NCBI RefSeq assembly: GCF_014648595.1
Contig: NZ_BMRK01000004.1
Span: 205,717 to 269,716 of the forward strand
DNA: 64,000 bases
Direction of reading: 5' to 3'
Origin: Nocardioides luteus
GTDB lineage: Bacteria > Actinomycetota > Actinomycetes > Propionibacteriales > Nocardioidaceae
Shown: piece by piece, positions 41,713 through 52,100 of the stretch
Numbering within the stretch: position 1 is the first letter of the stretch
Layout of the letters: each line of letters starts with the position of its first letter
Made by a program: the position numbers and the translations under genes
Notes under the pieces: generated by a model
Seen by the model: the letters and a program-made list of their open reading frames with translations, nothing else
Database searches by the model: none
What the model was told of the DNA's origin: nothing

Positions 41713-41771
41713 TAGTCCAGGGAGTTTTGGCCGGTTACTCAGCAGTAGACCGGCCAGAACTCCCTGGACTA
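41713..41771. repeat. 59-bp hairpin repeat, copy 3
   Basis: Best-preserved copy: TAGTCCAGGGAG / CTCCCTGGACTA outer, GGCCGGTTACT / AGTAGACCGGCC inner. The final CTA of the element is the TAG stop codon of the yihY gene read on the minus strand. Confidence 0.88.
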
Positions 41772-42686
41772 CCCCGCCGCGGCGTCACCAAATTCCGACG
41801 GAGTCGTCCCCACATGCGCGAACGAGGCCGCGTACATGATCACCATCGAGGTGTAGTGGATCCAGACGACCAGGATGAGGGCGATGCCGAAGGCCTGGAA
41901 GGCGGGCTGGCCCTGGGTGGCGTTCAGGAGGAGCGTGGAGGCCTGCTTGAGGATCTCGAAGCCGATCGCGCCGAGGACTGCGCCGGCCCACAACGGCCGC
42001 TTCGGGTTGCCCTTCTGCGGGGCCAGGTGGAACATCGCGAAGAAGAGGACGGTGTTGGCGGCGAGGCCGAGCACCAGCGTCAGGAGCACGATCAGCCAGC
42101 CGAAGCCCTCGTCGAGGCCGATCCACTGCAGGACGTTGACGGAGAAGGTGCGGATGAGGCCGGTGACGGCCACCGCGACCAGCAGGATCATGCCGAGGCC
42201 GATCAGCGCGGCGAGGTCGCGGGCCTTGGCCGCCAGGAAGCCCGGCTGCTCCTTGTCGGGCACCACGAAGACGGCCTCGAGGGCCTTGCGCAGGGAGTCG
42301 ATGAAGCCGAGCCCGGCGTAGAGCAGACCGATCGCACCGATGATCCCGACGGCGCCGGCGGCGCTCTCGATGTCGGCGATCTTCAGCTGCCCGGCGTCGT
42401 CGCCGACGAGGCCAGGGAGGACCTGGTCGATGGCTTCGACGAGGTCGCTCTCGGCGCCGGCGTACACCTTCGCGATCTGGCCGACCGCGAAGAACGCGAG
42501 CGCCAGGATCGGAAAGGTCGACAGGAACCCGTAGTAGGTGATCGCTCCGGCCTGCTGGTCGGCACCCACGTCGGCGTAGTGCGTCTGGGTACGCACCGTG
42601 CGATCCAGCAGCGGGAAGCGAGACCGCAGCTCGGCCACTTTCCTCGTGACCTTGTCCTTCAACACCCGAGATCCCCCGTTCATCAT
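41769..42686 (-). CDS. YihY/BrkB family membrane protein
   Basis: 305 residues with six predicted membrane helices: QAGAITYYGFLSTFPILALAFFAVG entry motif, GIIGAIGLLYAGLGFIDSLRKAL, PKRPLWAGAVLGAIGFEILKQ. Once called ribonuclease BN in error; real function unknown. Precedes trpS in related actinobacteria. The last four residues and stop lie against the hairpin repeat. Confidence 0.9.
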   Translation of the reverse strand: MMNGGSRVLKDKVTRKVAELRSRFPLLDRTVRTQTHYADVGADQQAGAITYYGFLSTFPILALAFFAVGQIAKVYAGAESDLVEAIDQVLPGLVGDDAGQLKIADIESAAGAVGIIGAIGLLYAGLGFIDSLRKALEAVFVVPDKEQPGFLAAKARDLAALIGLGMILLVAVAVTGLIRTFSVNVLQWIGLDEGFGWLIVLLTLVLGLAANTVLFFAMFHLAPQKGNPKRPLWAGAVLGAIGFEILKQASTLLLNATQGQPAFQAFGIALILVVWIHYTSMVIMYAASFAHVGTTPSEFGDAAAG

Positions 42687-42708
42687 TCGAGGCGGACCCG
42701 GGCCCGCC

Positions 42709-43233
42709 TCAACCAGTCAGTGCAGCTCTGAGCGCGAACTCCCGGGTCGGGCGCCAGCCGTCCGCGTCGTCGTGGACGTAGAGGTGGAACTCCTCGACGG
42801 CCCACTCGCACTCGAAGTCTGCGAGCTCTCCGAATGCCTTGTCGAGGCTAGCGTCGGGGAGATCGTGGGCGATGGTGACATGCGGGTGATAGGGGAACGA
42901 GAGCTTCTGGTCGAGCGGCCCCTGGCGCACCGTGTTGGCCAGCTGCTCACACCCCGAGATCCCCTGGACCACGGCCACGAAGACGACCGGCGAGACCGGC
43001 CTGAAGGTGCCGGTGCCACGCAGATGGACGCTGAACGGGGCGACCCTCGCGGCCGCTGCCTCGAGGTGGCTCTCGACGTCCGGCAGGAGATCGTCGTGGA
43101 TCTCGGTCGGCGGTACGAGAGTGATGTGCGTCGGGATCATGGTCGCGGTCGCGTCCCCCAGAGACGTCCGGTAGTCCTGGAGCTGACTTGCCCATGGCTC
43201 CGGGATCGCGATGGCAACACCGATGGTGCGCAT
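42709..43233 (-). CDS. 2'-5' RNA ligase family (2H phosphoesterase)
   Basis: 174 residues. Two HxT motifs, PTHITL near residue 36 and HPHVTIAH near residue 117, form the 2H active site. Substrate unknown; cyclic phosphodiesterase or RNA ligase activity is typical. Between trpS and yihY on one strand, 12 bp after trpS. Confidence 0.88.
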   Translation of the reverse strand: MRTIGVAIAIPEPWASQLQDYRTSLGDATATMIPTHITLVPPTEIHDDLLPDVESHLEAAAARVAPFSVHLRGTGTFRPVSPVVFVAVVQGISGCEQLANTVRQGPLDQKLSFPYHPHVTIAHDLPDASLDKAFGELADFECEWAVEEFHLYVHDDADGWRPTREFALRAALTG

Positions 43234-43245
43234 GCGCCGACCTTA

Positions 43246-44298
<1,053 letters not shown>

Positions 44299-44322
44299 TC
44301 AGCCACTCGTCAAAGGCTCGAA

Positions 44323-44448
44323 ATGGTGGGCGAGGAAACGACCTCCACCCATGTGTGGATCCTGCCCGCGGCACTGATCTGCGTGCCGCCATGGGCCTCG
44401 GCGCCCCCCGTGATCAACGTCGAGGACCATGGTCACCCGCGGTCTTGA
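44323..44448 (+). CDS. Candidate 41-codon upstream reading frame
   Basis: ATG 44323 follows AAAGG by 6 nt and reads MVGEETTSTHVWILPAAL to a TGA at 44448. Two Trp codons occur. Its middle (44357-44372) is an exact reverse complement of 44451-44466, immediately after the stop, so translation and RNA folding would interfere. It may be a leader peptide for the gene at 44711 or a chance frame. It resembles no known protein. Confidence 0.3.
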   Translation: MVGEETTSTHVWILPAALICVPPWASAPPVINVEDHGHPRS

Positions 44449-44466
44449 AGGCCGCGGGCAGGATCC
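44357..44466. other. Long-range 16-bp inverted repeat in the trpS/ggpS divergent region
   Basis: GGATCCTGCCCGCGGC (44357-44372) and its exact complement at 44451-44466 enclose 78 nt that contain a further palindrome GACCATGGTC (44424-44433). The remaining 44467-44710 has smaller hairpins (GGCTGAGA/TCTCAGCC near 44540) and a CATAAT box at 44602-44607 that could be a -10 element for the downstream gene. No known riboswitch class was recognised. Confidence 0.55.
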
Positions 44467-44710
44467 GCATGACCCCTCAACGACGGATCCTCGACGGGGT
44501 TATCGAGGTTGCATCCAATTTCTTACGAATTTGTGGACCGGCTGAGAGGCTCTTCTCAGCCCGTGTTTCATCGGCGGCCGATCAGCCGTTTCCAGGCCCG
44601 ACATAATCCCCTGTTAACCTAATTGGTCGACCCGCGGATCCTCCCAGGGGTCCGCAGCCTTGGGCCAGCTGTCGAATCGGCCCGGGGCCAGGCGACCCTC
44701 GAGGAGACTT

Positions 44711-46993
44711 GTGAACCAAACGTCCGCTGCCAATGCGCGCATGCTGCTCGCGACCGATCTGGACGGCACCTTCCTGGCTGGAGACCCAGAAGCGAAGGTC
44801 AAGCTCTACCAGACGCTGAGCCGCCGTGAGGACGTACTCCTGTCCTTCGTCACCGGACGAGGACTCGAATCGGTGCTGCCCCTGCTCGCCGACCCGACCA
44901 TCCCGACGCCCGACTTCATCATCTGCGACGTCGGCGCCACCATCGTGACCGGCCACGACCTGCTCGCCGTGGAGCCGATCCAGCAGGAGATCGCGGCCAA
45001 GTGGCCCGGCGAGCTCACCGTGCTGGAGAAGGTCGGCGATCGCCCCGGGCTGGTGCGCCAGAACGTGCCGCAGGACCGCCGCGTCTCCTACTTCTGCGAC
45101 CCCGAGGCCGTCACCGACGACCTCGCCCCGCTGGTCGCGGAGATCGGCTGCGACCTGCTCTACTCCCTCGATCATTACCTCGACGTGCTGCCCGCCGGCA
45201 TCAACAAGGGCCACACCGTCACCAAGCTCGTCGAGCACCTCGGCATCTCCAAGGACCGCGTGCTGGTCGCCGGCGACACCCTCAACGACCTGGCGATGTA
45301 CGACATCGGCTTCCAGGGCGTCTGCGTCGGCGAGGCCGAGGACAAGCTGCTCGACGCGACCCGCGACCAGGAGCGTACGTTCCACGCCACCGCTCCGGGC
45401 ACCGGCGGCATCCTGCAGGCGATCCGGCACTTCAACCTGCTCGACGACGAGCACATCTACGACCCGGAGAACGACGCCGACGACCCGGGCAAGTCCGACC
45501 TGGTCATGGTCTACCACCGGCTGCCGTACGACGAGGTGATCGAGGACGGCGAGGTCAAGCGCCGCCGCCCCAAGTCTCCCAACGGCATCATCCCCACGCT
45601 CCTCTCCTTCTTCACCGAGCGCACCGGCTCCTGGGTGGCCTGGTCGATCGACGACCCCAAGCGCGAGAAGTTCGCCACCCACACCGTGGTCGACCCCAAG
45701 CGCTACCCGGGCCTGGTCGCCTCCCGGCTGCCGCTGTCGAAGAAGGACGTCGACGTCTTCTACAAGCGCTTCTCCAAGGAGGCGTTCTGGCCGCTGCTGC
45801 ACACCTTCTGGGAGCGCGCCAAGTTCAAGGAGGAGGACTGGAAGGTCTACTGCCGCGTCAACCGGGCCTTCGCCGAGCAGGCGGCGGCCGAGGCTGCGTA
45901 CGGCGGGATCGTCTGGATCCACGACTACAACCTGTGGATGGTGCCGGCCTTCTTGCGGGAGATGCGGCCGGACGTGAAGATCGCGTTCCTGCACCACACC
46001 CACTTCCCGTCCGCGGACGTGTTCAACGTGGTGCCGTGGCGCCGCGAGATCATCGGCTCGCTGCTGCAGTGCGACTACATCTCGTTCCACATCCCGCGCC
46101 AGGTCGAGAACTTCGTCGACGTGGCCCGCGGTGTCGCTCCGGTCGAGGTCATCGAGACCGAGGACTGCGCCCCACGGTTCCGCACCTACGGCTTCGCCCT
46201 CGGCCTGGACGCGATGCCCTCGGTCATCGACGTCGGCGGGCGCCGGGTCCACCTGGGCGCCAACCCGGTCAGCGTCGACACGAAGAAGATCGAGGACAGC
46301 CTGGCCTCGGAGGCCGTGCAGAACTCGATCGCGCGGGTGAAGTCGGAGTTCGAGGGGCAGAAGGTGGCTCTCGCCGTCTCCCGCCTCGACTACACCAAGG
46401 GCGTCCTGCAGCAGCTCGAGGCCTTCGAGCGCGCGCTGCTCGAGGACCCGTCGCTGCAGGGCGAGCTCTCGCTGGTGCTGGTGTGCGTGCCCGCAGCCGG
46501 TGAGATGACCGTCTACAAGTCGCTGCAGAACCAGATCGAGCAGGCGGTCGGCCGGATCAACGGCCGGTTCTCGCGCATGGGCTGGATGCCGGTCCACTTC
46601 TACTTCCGGCCGATCCCGTTCGAGGAGCTGCTGGCCTACTACGCCAACGCCGACGTCATGTGGATCACCCCGCTGCGTGACGGCCTCAACCTGGTCGCCA
46701 AGGAGTACGCCTCGGTGCACGGTCTGCGCGGCACCAGCGGCACGCTGGTGCTCTCCGAGTTCGCCGGCGCGGCCGCCGAGCTGCGCGGCGCGGTGCTCAC
46801 CAACCCCCACGACGTCTCCGACATGGTCCGGGTCTTCCTGCAGGCCGTCGACATGGACGACGCCGAGGCCAAGGACCGGATGCGCGGGCTGTGGGACACC
46901 GTCCGCCACCACGACTCCAAGGCCTGGGCCGACGGGTTCCTGGCCGCCGTCGAGGCGGCCAGCGCCAACACTCGGGACCAGACGGAGCTCTAG
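44711..46993 (+). CDS. HAD phosphatase fused to glucosylglycerol-phosphate synthase (GT20)
   Basis: 760 residues. Residues ~10-250 are a HAD phosphatase (motif I TDLDGTF, motif IV GDTLNDLAM) of the sucrose/trehalose/glucosylglycerol phosphatase type. From ~262 on it is a GT20 synthase that follows cyanobacterial GgpS rather than OtsA: LVMVYHRLPYDEV, KSPNGIIPTL, FWVAW-like SWVAWSIDD, WIHDYNLWMVP, HHTHFPSADVFNVVPWR, WITPLRDGLNLVAKE. One chain would therefore make glucosylglycerol-phosphate from ADP- or UDP-glucose and glycerol-3-phosphate and dephosphorylate it to the osmolyte glucosylglycerol. GTG 44711 is chosen because GAGGAG lies just upstream. Convergent with the MFS gene, 4 bp apart. Confidence 0.85.
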   Translation: MNQTSAANARMLLATDLDGTFLAGDPEAKVKLYQTLSRREDVLLSFVTGRGLESVLPLLADPTIPTPDFIICDVGATIVTGHDLLAVEPIQQEIAAKWPGELTVLEKVGDRPGLVRQNVPQDRRVSYFCDPEAVTDDLAPLVAEIGCDLLYSLDHYLDVLPAGINKGHTVTKLVEHLGISKDRVLVAGDTLNDLAMYDIGFQGVCVGEAEDKLLDATRDQERTFHATAPGTGGILQAIRHFNLLDDEHIYDPENDADDPGKSDLVMVYHRLPYDEVIEDGEVKRRRPKSPNGIIPTLLSFFTERTGSWVAWSIDDPKREKFATHTVVDPKRYPGLVASRLPLSKKDVDVFYKRFSKEAFWPLLHTFWERAKFKEEDWKVYCRVNRAFAEQAAAEAAYGGIVWIHDYNLWMVPAFLREMRPDVKIAFLHHTHFPSADVFNVVPWRREIIGSLLQCDYISFHIPRQVENFVDVARGVAPVEVIETEDCAPRFRTYGFALGLDAMPSVIDVGGRRVHLGANPVSVDTKKIEDSLASEAVQNSIARVKSEFEGQKVALAVSRLDYTKGVLQQLEAFERALLEDPSLQGELSLVLVCVPAAGEMTVYKSLQNQIEQAVGRINGRFSRMGWMPVHFYFRPIPFEELLAYYANADVMWITPLRDGLNLVAKEYASVHGLRGTSGTLVLSEFAGAAAELRGAVLTNPHDVSDMVRVFLQAVDMDDAEAKDRMRGLWDTVRHHDSKAWADGFLAAVEAASANTRDQTEL

Positions 46994-46997
46994 GCGC

Positions 46998-48198
46998 TCA
47001 GGCCTGACGCCGGTGGATGCTGGTGCTCCACAGCAGCACCAGCATCCCGGCGACGGCCAGGCCGGCGCCCATCAGCGGCGCCTCGCGCACGCTCCACACG
47101 TCGATGGCGATGCCGCCGGCGAAGGCGCCGAGAGCGTTGGCGATGTTGAGGCTGGCGTGGTTCATCGCGGCGCCCAGGGTGACCGCGTCGTCGGCGACGT
47201 CCATCAGCCGCACCTGCAGGTTGATCACCATCACCGAGGCCACCGCGGTGGTCAGGAAGGCGACCGGTGCCAGCCACCACCCGGCCGGGGCGACCAGCCA
47301 GAAGAGCAGCAGCACAGCCACCATGCCGAGGCTGCTGGTGAGCAGCGAGCCCATCACCGACCAGCGGGCCATCTCGCCGGCGACCCAGGTGCCGACGACC
47401 ATCCCGGCGCCGAACGCGAAGACGAACCACGGCACCGCACCCGAGGCCAGCCCGGCCGTGCCGGTCACGATCGGGGCGATGTAGGAGTAGGCCGCGAACA
47501 TGCCGCCGAAGCCGATCGCGCCCGCGATCATGGTCAGCCACACCTGCTTGTTGGTGAAGAACCTGCCGGCCTCGCTGCGGCCGGTCGCGGCCGGGTCGCC
47601 CGGGAAATGGGGCACCGAGATCTGCACCAGGACCACGGTCAGCAGGGCGAGGCCTGCTGCGGCTGCGTACGGGGCTCGCCAGCCGGCGGTCTGCCCGAGC
47701 CACGTCGCGAAGGGCACGCCGATCACGTTGGCGACCGAGAGACCGAGCATCACCAGGGCGACCGCCCGACCGCGGTGCTTCGGCGCCGCCATCGACGTCG
47801 CCACGATGCTCGCGACCCCGAAGTAGGCGCCGTGCGGGAGGCCGTCGAGGAACCGCGATCAGCAGCATGTTGTAGTCGACAGCCGCGGCGCTGAGCAGGT
47901 TGAACAGGGCGTACGCCGCCATCAGCGCCAGCAGCAGCCCCTTGCGTGGGAGATGGGCGACGAAGAACGACAGGATCGGCACGCCGACGACCACTCCGAC
48001 CGCGTACGCGCTGATCAGGTGGCCGGCCGTCGACGTCCCGACGCCGACGCCGACGGCGATCTCCGGCAGCACGCCCATGGTGACGAACTCGGTCGTACCG
48101 ATCGCGAACCCGCCCATCGCCAGGGCGAGCACGGCGATCACGAAACGGGCTGAGGTGACCGGCTTCACGGCGGTCTGAGGGCTGGCGGTGTCGGTCAC
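46998..48198 (-). pseudogene. MFS transporter with a frameshift
   Basis: Reads as an AraJ/drug-efflux-type MFS protein in two frames. Codons from GTG 48198 give helices 1-3 (FAIGTTEFVTMGVLPEIA) to YNMLLIA, then the frame must change at about 47855 to continue RFLDGLPHGAYFGVASIV and helices 4-12 to the stop at 46998. The DNA lacks two bases in a CGCG run (ATCGCG-GTTCCTC instead of ATCGCGCGGTTCCTC). Together they make a full ~400-residue transporter, so this is a recent inactivation or an assembly error. Confidence 0.85.
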
Positions 48199-48271
48199 TA
48201 CTGCCTAACCATCAGAGATTTCGGGGCTATTCCGGAAATTGATGTGACCCGGATCCCTCGTCGCCTTCTTC

Positions 48272-48316
48272 GTCAACCCTGGTTGACACCTCCATGCTGT
48301 CAACTTATATTGACAG
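48272..48316. promoter_or_regulatory. Two operator-like palindromes GTCAA-N6-TTGAC
   Basis: First site 48272-48287 (GTCAACC-CT-GGTTGAC), second 48297-48316 (CTGTCAA-CTTATA-TTGACAG). Both share GTCAA, six bases, TTGAC, with starts 27 bp apart, and the second ends 1 bp before the ATG of the HTH gene. Likely bound by the encoded small HTH protein. Confidence 0.65.
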
Positions 48317-48317
48317 C

Positions 48318-48530
48318 ATGACGGATGCGAAGGATCTCGCCGAGTCGGCCGCGAGCGCCGACCCGAGCACCGGTTTGCGCGCCGCGCTCGCGCTACGCCG
48401 CCTCGCCGACTCGCTGGAGCGGCTGCAGGTGGCGAACGCCCGCCGACAGGGCTGGGCCTGGCAGGAGATCGCCGACGCGCTGGAGGTCAGCCGGCAGGCG
48501 GTCCACAAGAAGTACGCGAAGGAGATGTGA
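48318..48530 (+). CDS. Small HTH DNA-binding protein
   Basis: 70 residues. The C-terminal half WAWQEIADALEVSRQAVHKKY is a helix-turn-helix; the N-terminal half is an amphipathic helix rich in Ala, probably for dimerisation. Starts next to an operator-like palindrome, suggesting autoregulation. Its stop overlaps the start of the Clp-N gene (TGATG); this HTH/Clp-N pairing recurs in actinobacteria. Confidence 0.82.
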   Translation: MTDAKDLAESAASADPSTGLRAALALRRLADSLERLQVANARRQGWAWQEIADALEVSRQAVHKKYAKEM

Positions 48531-49069
48531 TGTTCGAGAGATTCACCAGACCGGCCCGCGACGCGGTGACGGCAGCACAGACGCACGCCACCGATCTCGG
48601 CCACGACCGCATCGGCGACGACCACCTGCTGCTGGCGATCAGCTCCGGTGCCGACTCGCCCGCCGCCCGCGCACTCACCGAGGCCGGTGTCGACACCGCC
48701 GGGCTGCGTGCCGAGATCGAACGCGCCCACGGACGTCTCGGCGAGGAAGACGCCGAGGCACTGTCCTCGCTCGGCATCGACCTCGACGCCGTACGCTCCC
48801 GGGTGGAGGCGGTCTTCGGCGACGGTGCCCTGGACGCGGGGAAGCCGCGCCGCCGCTTCGGCGGCCACATCCCCTTCACCAAGGACGCGAAGAAGGTCCT
48901 CGAGCTCGCCCTGCGCGAGGCGATCCGGCTCGATGACCGCACCATCGGCACCGAGCACATCCTGCTCGGCATCCTGCGCGCGGGAGGGGAAGGACATGCT
49001 GCACTACGGGCCCTCGGCGTGGATGCTGCTGCGCTGCGGCGCACGCTCGAGCGCGGCGAGGCCGCCTGA
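48530..49069 (+). CDS. Clp N-terminal-domain protein without ATPase
   Basis: 179 residues with two Clp_N repeats, FERFTRPARDAVTAAQTHA...DHLLLAISS and FTKDAKKVLELALREA...EHILLGILR, as in the N-domain of ClpC/ClpA, but no AAA module follows. Could act as a free adaptor or substrate-binding domain for ClpC. ATG 48530 has GGAG 6 nt upstream; coupled to the HTH gene. Confidence 0.86.
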   Translation: MFERFTRPARDAVTAAQTHATDLGHDRIGDDHLLLAISSGADSPAARALTEAGVDTAGLRAEIERAHGRLGEEDAEALSSLGIDLDAVRSRVEAVFGDGALDAGKPRRRFGGHIPFTKDAKKVLELALREAIRLDDRTIGTEHILLGILRAGGEGHAALRALGVDAAALRRTLERGEAA

Positions 49070-49073
49070 GGCC

Positions 49074-49160
49074 GAGGCGTCACTCCCGCAGGTCGAGGCG
49101 TCACCCCCGTCGGCCGAGAGGGCATCGGTGTGCCCACTCGAACGACGGGAGTGACGCCTC
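49074..49160. repeat. GAGGCGTCACYCCC repeats, one inverted
   Basis: GAGGCGTCACTCCC at 49074, a near copy at 49095, and the exact reverse complement of the first at 49147-49160. They occupy the space between the convergent ends of the Clp-N gene and the fused ABC gene and could act as a terminator. Confidence 0.7.
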
Positions 49161-49169
49161 GACAGGGGG

Positions 49170-52100
49170 TCAGCCGGCGAGATGCGACCAGGCCGGAGCC
49201 AGCTCGGCCCACGGACCCACCGCCGCGACCTCGCCGTCGACCATGACGACCACGCGGTCGGCCTGGGCGAGAGCGGCTCGCTTGGAGGTGGCACCGATGA
49301 CCGTCGTGTGGCGCTCGCGGAGCGCCCGCCACAGCTCGATCTCGGTGGCCGCGTCGAGCGCGCTGGAGACGTCGTCGGCCAGCAGCAGCTCGGTCTCGGC
49401 GGCCAGCGCCCGCGCCAGGGCGAGACGCTGGACCTGACCCCCGGAGAGGCGTACGCCGCGGTGTCCGACGATCGCGTCCGCGCCGCCGGCCTCCTTGACG
49501 TCGAGCTCGAGCCGGGCGTCGGCGACCGGGTTGTCGAACGGTCGGTCGTGACCCAGCCGGATGTTGTCGGCGAAGGTGCCGGAGAGCACCCGCGGCACCT
49601 GGGCCACGTACGCCACCTGCCCCGGCCGCAGGAAGGCCTGCGGGTCCACGACGAGCTCGTCGTTCCACCGGATCGTGCCGGTGTGCTCGATGAGCCCGGC
49701 CAGCGACGCCAGCAACGACGACTTGCCCGACCCGACCTGCCCGACGAGCAGGATCAGCTCGCCTCGCGAGATGGTGAGCGAGACGTCCGAGACACCGATG
49801 GTGCCGTCGTCGTGGACCGCGGAGAGCGCCGAGAGCTCCAAGGACTCCAGCGGCACCTGGTCGACCGGCCCGGGGTCGGGCGCGGCACCTGATACCAGGT
49901 CGACATGCGGCGGCAGGTCCATCAGGTCACGACCACCTGAGAACCGGCTGGTCTCCTTCTGCCACGCACGCGTGCCGGGCGCCTCGGTGACGACCATGCC
50001 GGCCACCCGGCCGAACCAGTCGAAGCCCGAGACCGCGTTGGCCACCAGCAGTGCCGTGGCCAGGCCCCAGCCGCCGCCGAAGTAGATGCCCCAGGCAGCC
50101 ACGACGCCGCACTGCACCATGAGCGCGGGTACGCCGTCGAGGAACGCCTGCACCCGGTGCTCCTTCACCGCGGCGTCGACCCGGCCTGAGTCCACGTGCT
50201 GCAGGTGAGCGTGGACCTGCGGCGTGGCCGCGGCCAGCTTCACGGTGCGTACGGACTCCAGCGCGGAGACCACCGCCCGGCCGAACCGAGCTCGCGCAGC
50301 CGAGGAGGCCGCGGCCGAGCGGCCGGCGATCGGCCGGCCGACCGCGGAGGCCAGCGCCGAGGCGATCATGACGACCAGGAGCACGGCTCCGGCCAGCACG
50401 GTGCCGGCGAGCAGGGCGGTGATCGTCGCGATCACCAGACCGTTGACGAAGTCGACCCAGCGGTCGGCGTAGCGGGAGTAGCGGTCCGCATCCATCGACC
50501 GCGCCACGACCTCCCCCGGAGGGGTGCGGGTCAGCCGGTGCTGGCGCGTCTGGCCGTACAGCACAGCCATCCTGGCCCGCAGCATGACCTCGATCCACCA
50601 GCGCGGGTAACGGTAGAAGGCATCGGCGAGCATCAGCGGCGCGGCCAGCAGGCTGACCACCAGCAGCACCGACATCACCGTCGGCCTGCCGCCGTCCTGC
50701 AGCGACTCGACGATCCGGCCCCAGAGCAGGCCCGTGAAGGCACCCTGCGCACCGGTCATCGAGGCCAGCAGGAAGAGCACCGCCCCGGCGACACCCCACT
50801 CGGGACGTACGAACAGCGCGTGCACGATGCCTCTGGCCAGCGACGGACCCGTGCCGACCTCGGCGACCTTCGGCGGTTCCCCTGAGCGCCGCTTGCCACC
50901 CACGTTGCCCTCGGCGACGTGGTCGAGGGTGGAGTGGTCGGCGGGCTTGTCCTCGGGCGAGGGCGAGTCGAGGTGATCGGTGCGGCTGGCCTCCAGCAGG
51001 TCGCGGAACGGCCCCGGCGCGGTCGCCAGCGTGGCCCGCAGACCGTGCTGGATCACGCTTCCGTGGTCGAGCACGGCCACGTGCGGAGCGCGCTCGATCG
51101 TGGAGAGCCGGTGGGCGATCAGGATGCCCGTACGTCCGGTCAGCAACCTGTCGGCCGCGGCGACCACGCGCCGCTCGGTGAGCGGGTCCATCCGGGCGGT
51201 CGCCTCGTCGAGGACGACCACGCGTACGTCGCGCACCAGCAGTCGCGCGAAGGCGACCAGCTGTTCCTCCCCCGCGGACAGCGAGGTGCCGCCCGGGCCG
51301 AGCAGGGTGTCGAGACCGTCGGGCAGCCCCGCGACCCACTCCGAGAGACCCAGCCGGGCGACAGCCTGCTCGATGTCCGCACGCGGACGCAGGTCGTCGA
51401 AGAGCGCGATGTTCTCCGCGAGCGTGCCGGCCAGGATCTCCGTACGCTGCGTCACCACGCCCACCGAGGCCCGCAGCTGCTGCAGGTCGAGGTCGCGTAC
51501 GTCCGTGCCGCCCAGGAAGACCGATCCGCGCGGCGGCTCGACCGCCCGGGAGAGCAGCGAGGCGAGCGTCGACTTCCCCGAGCCGGTGCGACCGACCAGG
51601 GCGATGGTGTCGCCTGCCGGGACGGCGAGCGAGATGCCCTGCAGGGCGAAGGTGCCCTCGGCGTAGGAGAAGGTCAGGTCGCGCAGCTCGACGTCGAGCG
51701 CCCCACCACCGGGCACGGGCGCGCCGCCCTCGGGCTCCGGCTCGGTGCCGAGCATCTGACGAAGGCGGATGACCGCGCCCAAGCCTGCCTGGATGTCGGG
51801 AAGGTGGTTGGCGAGCATCGCGATCTGACCGACGAAGGTGCTCGTGACCAGGAACAACGTCACCAGCGCGCTGATCCCGAGCCGGTCGGTCGCGGCCAGC
51901 GCGATCCCGGCGAGGCCGATGCCGGCCAGCAGCGAGTGGAGCAGCACGCCGGCCCGGCGGCCGACCTTCGCCTCCACCGTCACCACGGCACGGAACTTCT
52001 CGTGGACGATCGCCGAGAGCCGCGCGACCCGGGCGACCACGTGGTCCTGACCCAGGCTCGTACGCAGGTCGTCACGCCCCGCGATGCCCTCCTCGAGCAC

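Noticed and set aside
44582-46912. Long minus-strand open frame opposite the glucosylglycerol gene
   Set aside because: Shadow of the GT20/HAD gene; no domain pattern, whereas the plus strand has clear catalytic motifs.
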